39,211 nucleotides of DNA, from contig JAAZNJ010000005.1 in NCBI GenBank assembly GCA_012798335.1, forward strand, positions 1 to 39,211, written 5' to 3'. Under the pieces are notes generated by a model that saw only the letters and a program-made list of their open reading frames with translations, did no database searches and was not told the DNA's origin. A program made the position numbers and the translations under genes. The stretch comes from Candidatus Woesearchaeota archaeon (GTDB lineage Archaea; Nanobdellota; Nanobdellia; Pacearchaeales; GW2011-AR1). This document shows positions 33,753 through 39,211 of the stretch, piece after piece; positions within the stretch are counted from its first letter, which is position 1, and every line of letters begins with the position of its first letter.

Positions 33753-34310
33753 TTAAGGAATGTATACCTTATCTTCATTTTCATATTTCCAAATTAAATA
33801 ATAAAAATTATCTCCCTCATTTATAGTAAAGTCTTTAGTATAAGTATTATTTAATTTTAATTTTATTGGGTTTGTAAAAGTTGAAAGGTAAAAAGTTTCC
33901 ATTTTTCCATCTAACCAATCTGAACTATCTTCGCAATGTCCTGTTAAATTTAAACATATTGTTTCTGGAGCTACTTCTTGATAATATAAAAAACTTAAAT
34001 TTGCATTTTCCCCATTTCTTCTTCCGAATATAAAATAATAATTATTTTTTTCTTGTATATAATCAACATACTTTTTTGCAAAATCTCTTGAGAGGTTTCT
34101 CATCTGTTCATCGTTTAGACTGTTATATTCTCCTTCTTTAATTAAATAACCACTTTCTATATACAACTCTTTTGATAAATCCCCTATCTTTGTTAAATCT
34201 TTTTTTTCAATAACCTTGTTTGAAACACTAATGAGGGTAGTTGTAACAATAATAATAACTATCGCAGCAATAAGGAAGAATTGTCCTTTTTTATTCACTT
34301 TTTTATTCAT
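33753..34310 (-). CDS. Type IV pilin-like protein, first gene of the pilus operon
   Basis: A 185-residue protein: MNKKVNKKG then QFFLIAAIVIIIVTTTLISV. The class III signal is clear. The head has LCLNLTGHCED and several aromatic segments. A TATA-like AATAAATATAAAA (34325-34338) lies 15-28 bp before the ATG at 34310, so this is probably where operon transcription starts, running through to archease at 25683. Confidence 0.75.
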   Translation of the reverse strand: MNKKVNKKGQFFLIAAIVIIIVTTTLISVSNKVIEKKDLTKIGDLSKELYIESGYLIKEGEYNSLNDEQMRNLSRDFAKKYVDYIQEKNNYYFIFGRRNGENANLSFLYYQEVAPETICLNLTGHCEDSSDWLDGKMETFYLSTFTNPIKLKLNNTYTKDFTINEGDNFYYLIWKYENEDKVYIP

Positions 34311-34324
34311 AGAACAATAAAATT

Positions 34325-34338
34325 TTTTTATATTTATT
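34325..34338 (-). promoter_or_regulatory. TATA box of the pilus operon
   Basis: On the minus strand AATAAATATAAAA lies 15-28 bp before the first pilin-like start at 34310, compatible with a leaderless transcript for the whole operon. Confidence 0.45.
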
Positions 34339-34415
34339 AATCTTTCTTATTTGTTATTTTTTTGTTTTTTTACTCTTTCTTTTTATATTTCTTGTACTAA
34401 ATATTTTAAAAGGGA

Positions 34416-34988
34416 TTATACCAGAAGAATAATCAAAATTCCAAGCGCATTTAATAAAAAACCTAATATCAATAATATTTTTTCTTTTATTTCTGTTATC
34501 CCGCTTAAAAGAGTTACTCCTATCTCATCAGGTAAGGGAGAAGCAAGAATTATCCCTGCAAATAAATAAGTCAAGTAAGTTTTTATTTTTTTAGAGATTA
34601 TTTTTTCTGAAACTTTTTTTATTCTTAGATTAAATTTTTCTTTGCCTAATTTTTGAAATTCTTCTTTGAAAGAAGTTTTTATAAATTTAAATATTAACAA
34701 ATCAGAAATCATAGCACCAATTCCCCCTATAAGCGCTGATAAAATTATATTCTGTTTTCCTATTACTAAAAAAAATCCTGTTGCAATTGGTGCTGTAAAA
34801 CCAAAGGAAAATAGCATTCCTGAAATAAAAACACCAACATACCCTAAACTGCCCAAGTTTTTAATAAAATTAGAAACTTCTTGCTTAGAAAAAACCCAAT
34901 ATGAAAAAATTATAATAAATAATAAAAGAAATAATTTTGGGTATTTTATTTTAAATCTCTTTTTTGTTTTCATTTTTCTTGTTTTCAT
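34416..34988 (-). CDS. VTT/DedA-like membrane protein
   Basis: A 190-residue protein with about five membrane segments. A basic N-terminus precedes a first helix (LFLLLFIIIFSYWVF), then GYVGVFISGMLFSFGFTAPIA, a segment ending GGIGAMISDLLIFKF, and near the C-terminus ILASPLPDEIGVTLLSG before the last helices. The re-entrant F-S-F-G-x-T-A-P and S-P-L-P-D-E loops resemble the VTT (DedA/SNARE-associated) superfamily of lipid scramblases or transporters. The start directly follows the stop of the P-type ATPase gene, so the two are coupled. Substrate is unknown. Confidence 0.65.
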   Translation of the reverse strand: MKTRKMKTKKRFKIKYPKLFLLLFIIIFSYWVFSKQEVSNFIKNLGSLGYVGVFISGMLFSFGFTAPIATGFFLVIGKQNIILSALIGGIGAMISDLLIFKFIKTSFKEEFQKLGKEKFNLRIKKVSEKIISKKIKTYLTYLFAGIILASPLPDEIGVTLLSGITEIKEKILLILGFLLNALGILIILLV

Positions 34989-37676
34989 TTATTTGTTTAA
35001 TTTTTTCTTTTTCAAAAATTTTGAAATTTCAAAAATAATAAAAATTGAAGAAGAACTTAAAAATAAGATTAATAACTCAATTATGGATATAGAAGTTAAG
35101 CCTAATACTTTTGATAATGGTGTGTAAACAGCTATTATCTGTAAAATAAACATGATTAATAAGGAATAGCTTAAAATTTTGTTTGAGAAAAAACCTTTTA
35201 TTTCTTTTATATTTTTATCATCGCTTCTACAAGACAAAATTATAAATGCCTCACTGAATATTAAAGAGGTTAAAACTAATGTTCTTGCTTTATCTAAATT
35301 ACTTTCATAATACATAATAAAGAATAAGAATGCTATAAGAGTACTTAAAATTCCAGAGATTATAACAAAACTAAAAATCTTATTCATTATATTTTCATTG
35401 AAGTCAGAAGGTTTCTTTTCCATAATTCCCTTTTCTTCTTTTTCAAAACCTAAAGATAAAATAGGCATAGAATCAGTAATAAGATTCATCCATAAGATAG
35501 ACAATGGCAAAAAAGGAAGGGGTAAATTAAAAATCATTGTTATTATTAAAAAGAATAATTCCCCCACATTAGCAGATAATGAAGCTTTAATTGATTTTTT
35601 TAGATTTTCATAAGAGCGTCTTCCTTCTTTAATTGCTTGAACAATAGTCTTAAAATTATCATCTAATAAAACTATATCTGAGACATCTCTTGTTATTTCT
35701 GTTCCCCTAATGCCCATTGCAATTCCAATATCTGCTTCTTTTATTGCTAAAATATCATTAACACCATCTCCTGTGACAGCGACAATTTCTTCTTTATTTT
35801 TTAAACATTTTATTATTCTAAATTTTATTTCTGGAGTTATTCTAGCAAAAATTGTTTTTTCTTCAACAATCTTTGAAAATTCTTTATCTGAAAGATTTTC
35901 TAATTTTATTCCGTCTATAGAATTATCATCTAAACCTATCATTCTTGCAATTGCTTTAGCAGTTAATTCTGAATCTCCTGTAATCATCTTTATTTTTATT
36001 CCTGCTTTTTTGCATTCTTCTATTGCTTTTTTTATTTCTTCTCTAGGTTTGTCAATCATTCCTTGAAATCCTAAAAATATCAAATTATTTTCAGAATAAC
36101 CTTGACTGAAATTTTTTGGAACAATCTTAAACGCAAAAGCTAGAACTCTCAAAGCTTCAGAAGATAATTTCTGATATTCTCTGATTAATTCTTTTCTTCT
36201 TTTTTCATTAAGAACCTTTATCTTTCCATTAATCATTTCTTTAGAACATCTTTTTAATAGAATATCAGGAGCACCTTTTGAATAACAGACATAATTGTCA
36301 TTTACTTTTCTTATTATTGACATCATTTTTCTATCAGAAGAGAAAGCATATTCTTTTATCTTAGGATACTTTTCTGTTAATTCTTTTTTCTTTATTCCGA
36401 AATTATAAGAAATTCTTATTAAAGCTTCTTCTGTAGGATCTCCAAAAACTTTCATTTCTTTATCTTTTATTTGTTCTTCTGCACTATTACATAAGATACC
36501 AGTTTCAATTAATTTTTTTAGAGTTTCTTCTTTATCAAAATTTATTTTTTTATTGTTGATTAAAAGAACATTTTTGTCTACATCAACTTCTTTATTATTA
36601 TAATAAACTTTAACAACAGAAATTTTTTCTTCTGTTAATGTTCCTGTTTTATCTGTGCATATAACTGTTGTTCTTCCTAAAGTTTCAGCAGACGATAATT
36701 TTTTAACTAAAGCTTTTTGTTTTTGCATTCTTTTTATTGTTAAAGCTAAAATTATGGAGATTACAGCAGGTAAACCCTCTGGAATAACACTAATTGCTAA
36801 AGAGATAGAAGTTAAAATTAATTCAAAAAAATCTCTTTTTTGAAATATTCCAAATAGAACTAAAATAAAACTAATACCCAAAACAGTTATAGAAATTATT
36901 TTTGATAATTCATTAATCTTTTTTTGTAAAGGGGATTCTTCTTCTTTTATTTTTTGTATTTCTTCTGCTATTTTTCCAAATTCTGTATTCATTCCAGTGT
37001 TTATTACAATACCTTTACCATTTCCACCAACAACATGAGTTCCAGAATAAACCATATTCTTTCTTTCAGTTAAAATTAGATCCTTTTTTAATAATTCTGA
37101 AATCTTTTCTTGAGGAAAACTCTCCCCTGTTAAAACTGACTCATTTAACAAAAGATTATTACTTTCTATTATTCTTGAGTCTCCTGTTATTTTATCCCCT
37201 TCCGAAATAATTAAGATATCACCAGGAACAAGTTCATCTGAAGAAATCTCTTCTATTTTATTTTCTCTTATAACCTTTACTTTTGGGACTAATAATTTTT
37301 TTAATTCAAAGATTATTTTCTCTGCTTTATATTCTTGAAAAAATCCAATAAAAGCATTAATTAAAACAATTATTAAAATTAAAATTGCATCTAAATAATG
37401 TTTAATAACAATAGAAAAAAGAGAAGCCACTAATAATATTATTATGAAAACTGATTTAAATTGATTTAAGAAAATTCTTAAAATACTTTTTTCTGAAATT
37501 TTTTTTATTTCATTTTTTCCATGAATCTCTAATCTCCTTGCTGCTTCTTCATGTGATATTCCTTCATGAGAGGTTTTTAAAATTTCAAAAATCTCTTTTT
37601 TTTCTAGATTATGCCATGAATGATTTTTTTTGACTTTTTCAGTAGAATAAGCGATTTCCTCTTTTTTATCAATCAT
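34989..37676 (-). CDS. P-type cation ATPase, calcium-type (P2)
   Basis: An 895-residue cation pump. The N-terminal domain (HNLEKKEIFEILKTSHEGIS) is the cation_ATPase_N signature. Helices 1-2, the actuator loop with LTGES, and helix 4 with PEGLPAVISI (the P-E-G-L ion site of Ca2+/Mn2+ pumps) follow. The phosphorylation site is Asp342 (CTDKTGTLTE), with GDGVNDILAIKEADIGIAMG in the P-domain and six C-terminal helices. All catalytic residues are present. Ca2+ or Mn2+ export is most likely; Na+/K+-type transport cannot be excluded. It is transcribed with the downstream VTT-like gene. Confidence 0.93.
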   Translation of the reverse strand: MIDKKEEIAYSTEKVKKNHSWHNLEKKEIFEILKTSHEGISHEEAARRLEIHGKNEIKKISEKSILRIFLNQFKSVFIIILLVASLFSIVIKHYLDAILILIIVLINAFIGFFQEYKAEKIIFELKKLLVPKVKVIRENKIEEISSDELVPGDILIISEGDKITGDSRIIESNNLLLNESVLTGESFPQEKISELLKKDLILTERKNMVYSGTHVVGGNGKGIVINTGMNTEFGKIAEEIQKIKEEESPLQKKINELSKIISITVLGISFILVLFGIFQKRDFFELILTSISLAISVIPEGLPAVISIILALTIKRMQKQKALVKKLSSAETLGRTTVICTDKTGTLTEEKISVVKVYYNNKEVDVDKNVLLINNKKINFDKEETLKKLIETGILCNSAEEQIKDKEMKVFGDPTEEALIRISYNFGIKKKELTEKYPKIKEYAFSSDRKMMSIIRKVNDNYVCYSKGAPDILLKRCSKEMINGKIKVLNEKRRKELIREYQKLSSEALRVLAFAFKIVPKNFSQGYSENNLIFLGFQGMIDKPREEIKKAIEECKKAGIKIKMITGDSELTAKAIARMIGLDDNSIDGIKLENLSDKEFSKIVEEKTIFARITPEIKFRIIKCLKNKEEIVAVTGDGVNDILAIKEADIGIAMGIRGTEITRDVSDIVLLDDNFKTIVQAIKEGRRSYENLKKSIKASLSANVGELFFLIITMIFNLPLPFLPLSILWMNLITDSMPILSLGFEKEEKGIMEKKPSDFNENIMNKIFSFVIISGILSTLIAFLFFIMYYESNLDKARTLVLTSLIFSEAFIILSCRSDDKNIKEIKGFFSNKILSYSLLIMFILQIIAVYTPLSKVLGLTSISIIELLILFLSSSSIFIIFEISKFLKKKKLNK

Positions 37677-37719
37677 TTTTTTGATATTTTTTCAATTTTA
37701 ACAATATTTTTTGACAATA

Positions 37720-37985
37720 TTAAGTGTAGACTCGAAGGTTTGCTTGCAGAAAACCAAAAAGCTACCCTTATTCTTTCTCGGTTCTGTGCCCTGCTAAGCA
37801 CCTTAACAAATGTTTAGGGCTGCTCCGATCAAGGCCTGACCCGGTTCGCATCTGCAAGATCAAAGCAGACAGAACTTCAACGTCCAAATAAGGACTTTTT
37901 GACATCCCGCTCACTCGCCTTCTTGCAGTCTGCCTAAGCCCATTTGCAAATAGCGGAGGGCTAACCCGCTGACCTAGTCTACAAA
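37720..37985 (-). ncRNA. ffs: Signal recognition particle RNA (archaeal 7S/SRP RNA)
   Basis: A GC-rich island of about 260 bp in an AT-rich gap. Read on the minus strand, the 5' end (TGTAGACT, at 37976-37983) pairs over 8 bp with the 3' end (AGTCTACA, 37725-37732), the closing helix 1 of archaeal SRP RNA. The SRP54-binding helix 8 is plain: GCGAACCGGGTCAGG, a short loop, then AGCAGCCCTAA (37818-37841 core), the universally conserved symmetric and asymmetric loops. The 5' third (GGTCAGCGGGTTAGCCCTCC..., then GGGCTTAGGC) fits the Alu domain. Its function is to scaffold SRP19 and SRP54 for membrane targeting. The apical loop differs from the usual GGAA. Confidence 0.9.
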
Positions 37986-38002
37986 TTATTAAGAAATTCA
38001 GC

Positions 38003-38010
38003 TTATTTAA
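38003..38010 (-). promoter_or_regulatory. TATA box of the SRP RNA gene
   Basis: On the minus strand TTAAATAA lies about 20-27 bp upstream of the predicted RNA 5' end near 37983, the standard archaeal spacing. Confidence 0.55.
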
Positions 38011-38078
38011 GATTTTGGATTTTGATTTTAAGGTTTTTTTCTAATTCAAGAATTAAGTAAAATTAAGTTAAAAGGGGT

Positions 38079-38711
38079 TTAAAAATTAAGATTTCGATTT
38101 CTAAAAAATTTAAAGTATTTTAAAATCAAACTTAAAAAACTTGTTTCTAATAAGAATTGTGTTACAAGCAAAAAGAGTACCAGATTTTCAGAATTTTTAT
38201 TCTTTATAAAAAAATTGTCTTGAATAAATCTTCCAGACATTAAATCAGTATCATTCTCTAAAATAGAGTTATTATCCTTTCTTATATATAACAAAGATGC
38301 AAGATTCAAATTATCAACATTAATTAAAAAAATCCCATAATATTTTGACATTTCAATATCTTTGCTATTAAAATCATTTTCCTTTAAGCAAATTTCAAAA
38401 ATTCTTTTTTTAGGGTTATTCTTGTCATAATAATTTGTAATATTTTCAGAAATTCTTAAATCTTTATCAGACAGATTATAATCTAAAAAATTTTTACTAT
38501 CCATTTTAGAATAAAATAGTTTATACAAAACAATGTCTTTATCAGAGTAAACACTAATATTATTACATGAATAATTTGTTCCTTTTAAATTAAAATTCAT
38601 TTTAAAAGGAGAGATGCCTATCTCAGTTGGATAAATCTTATTTAAACTTTTAAAAGATAAAATAAAAATAAAAAGAATTAAGAATAATTTTTTATAATTT
38701 ATTTTCATCAT
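38079..38711 (-). CDS. Exported membrane-anchored protein, unknown
   Basis: A 210-residue protein with an N-terminal signal helix (KKLFLILFIFILSFKSL) and a C-terminal transmembrane helix (LVLFLLVTQFLLETSFLSLI) followed by a short basic tail. The extracellular part begins TEIGISPFKMNFNL and has two cysteines (NYSCNNI, IFEICLKE). The outline, a single beta domain between a signal and an anchor, is common in archaeal surface proteins of unknown role. It follows the 156-residue secreted gene by 22 bp on the same strand and probably shares its transcript. Confidence 0.65.
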   Translation of the reverse strand: MMKINYKKLFLILFIFILSFKSLNKIYPTEIGISPFKMNFNLKGTNYSCNNISVYSDKDIVLYKLFYSKMDSKNFLDYNLSDKDLRISENITNYYDKNNPKKRIFEICLKENDFNSKDIEMSKYYGIFLINVDNLNLASLLYIRKDNNSILENDTDLMSGRFIQDNFFIKNKNSENLVLFLLVTQFLLETSFLSLILKYFKFFRNRNLNF

Positions 38712-38733
38712 TCTTTTTTTTACTTACATATTT

Positions 38734-39204
38734 TTATTCTGGTATAGCATTAAATATTAAAGTAGTATTCAAATTTATGTTATTAACGTCATAAGTTTTA
38801 TTAAAATTTGTTAAATTTATTCCAACATAAAAAGAACGATTACTTTTACTTGGGACTGTTAAATTAAACTCGTTTATTTTATATTCGTTTGAATCTCCAT
38901 ATTTTTTTAAATACAAATAATCAAAAACAGAATCATAGGGTTCTTTAAGTGAAGTGGTTACAATAAGGGATTTTGTTCCTGTATTATTTATCTTTTTCAT
39001 CTCAGAAAGGGTTTTTGGATTATTCTTGGTTATATTTCCTAAATTAATTTCTTCAGGGACACTTAAATAAATTTCATACTCTTCTTTATAGTCTACAAGA
39101 TTTATTTTAATAACCATTTCGTTAGAAGCCTTAACAAAACCAAAAAATACCCCTAAAAGAATTATTAAAATAAATAAAAGAGCTTTTTCTCTCTTAAATT
39201 TCAT
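38734..39204 (-). CDS. Small secreted protein, unknown
   Basis: A 156-residue protein with signal peptide (KALLFILIILLGVFFGFVKA) and a beta-rich mature domain rich in Asn and sequons (NNTGTKSLIVTTSL, NRSFYVGINLTNFNKT), compatible with an Ig-like fold that ends abruptly at NAIPE. There are no cysteines and no anchor. It is encoded 22 bp upstream of the anchored 210-residue protein, so the two may interact at the surface. The start at 39204 is close to the window edge, so the promoter is not visible. Confidence 0.62.
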   Translation of the reverse strand: MKFKREKALLFILIILLGVFFGFVKASNEMVIKINLVDYKEEYEIYLSVPEEINLGNITKNNPKTLSEMKKINNTGTKSLIVTTSLKEPYDSVFDYLYLKKYGDSNEYKINEFNLTVPSKSNRSFYVGINLTNFNKTYDVNNINLNTTLIFNAIPE

Positions 39205-39211
39205 TTAAAAT

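Noticed and set aside
34666..35127. A 153-residue plus-strand frame opposite the VTT-like and P-type ATPase genes.
   Set aside because: It spans the junction of two well-supported minus-strand genes and has only low-complexity sequence.
35710..36066. A 118-residue plus-strand frame inside the P-type ATPase gene.
   Set aside because: It lies antisense to the conserved GDGVND region; its hydrophobic look mirrors the coding strand.
37720..37985. RNase P RNA as an alternative identity for the GC-rich island.
   Set aside because: The universally conserved RNase P core sequences are absent, whereas the SRP helix 8 signature and paired ends are clear.
1..39211. CRISPR arrays, tRNA genes and insertion sequences.
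   Set aside because: No regularly spaced repeats, no tRNA-like T-loop sequences and no transposase motifs were seen on either strand.

Overview
This is an AT-rich, gene-dense archaeal window. Archaeal markers are an archaeal-type prolyl-tRNA synthetase, RtcB with archease, an archaeal type IV pilus operon (GspE-like ATPase, two tandem FlaJ/TadC-like platform proteins, prepilin-like proteins with KKG/KRG cleavage sites), an Era-like GTPase/DUF2073/zinc-ribbon trio, an archaeal SRP (7S) RNA, and TATA boxes about 20-30 bp before start codons (many transcripts look leaderless). Small genes, low GC and the style of the surface proteins suggest a DPANN archaeon (Woesearchaeota/Pacearchaeota-like); this placement is inference. 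I saw no tRNA, rRNA, CRISPR array or transposase.

Layout. 1-1755 (minus): start of a CCA-adding enzyme, zinc-ribbon protein, DUF2073 protein, Era-like GTPase. 1844-4501 (minus): large PKD-containing surface protein. 4654-6498 (plus): ArsR regulator, thioredoxin-like protein and COG0701 permease, with a perfect palindromic operator candidate at 5050-5069. 6631-7817 (plus): a gene broken at an A7 tract, an HExxH metalloprotease and a 63-residue peptide with eight cysteines. 8055-10294 (minus): ribbon-helix-helix-like protein, small membrane protein and Cys-rich surface protein. 10316-11023: gene-free, extremely AT-rich. 11024-13123 (minus): secreted metzincin-like lipoprotein. 13163-15072: a 29-bp perfect direct repeat bracketing a plus-strand cassette of Cys-rich precursor-like peptide, radical SAM/SPASM enzyme and methyltransferase. 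15079-15932: two unknown minus-strand genes. 16171-17634: proS. 17719-21517 (minus): phosphoesterase, a tiny peptide ORF, a second radical SAM/SPASM enzyme, a nucleotidyltransferase and a glycosyltransferase. 21577-23282: ADP-ribosyltransferase-fold-like protein and two decayed genes. 23337-26201: rtcB, two small plus-strand genes, archease. 26189-34310 (minus): pilus operon. 34416-37676: VTT/DedA-like membrane protein and P-type ATPase. 37720-37985: SRP RNA. 38079-39204: two secreted or membrane-anchored proteins.

How the parts may work together. The strongest candidate for an undescribed system is the 13.2-15.1 kb cassette. A leader-plus-core peptide with seven clustered cysteines, four of them spaced every third residue, is followed 11 bp later by a SPASM radical SAM enzyme, which overlaps a SAM-dependent methyltransferase by 4 bp. 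This looks like a ribosomally made, post-translationally modified peptide (RiPP) pathway. The exact repeat on both sides suggests the cassette moved or was duplicated as a unit. Two other loci have a related logic: the eight-Cys peptide with a metalloprotease at 6.6-7.8 kb, and the radical SAM/nucleotidyltransferase/glycosyltransferase operon with a 38-residue peptide ORF at 18.5-21.5 kb. No product or activity can be read from sequence alone.
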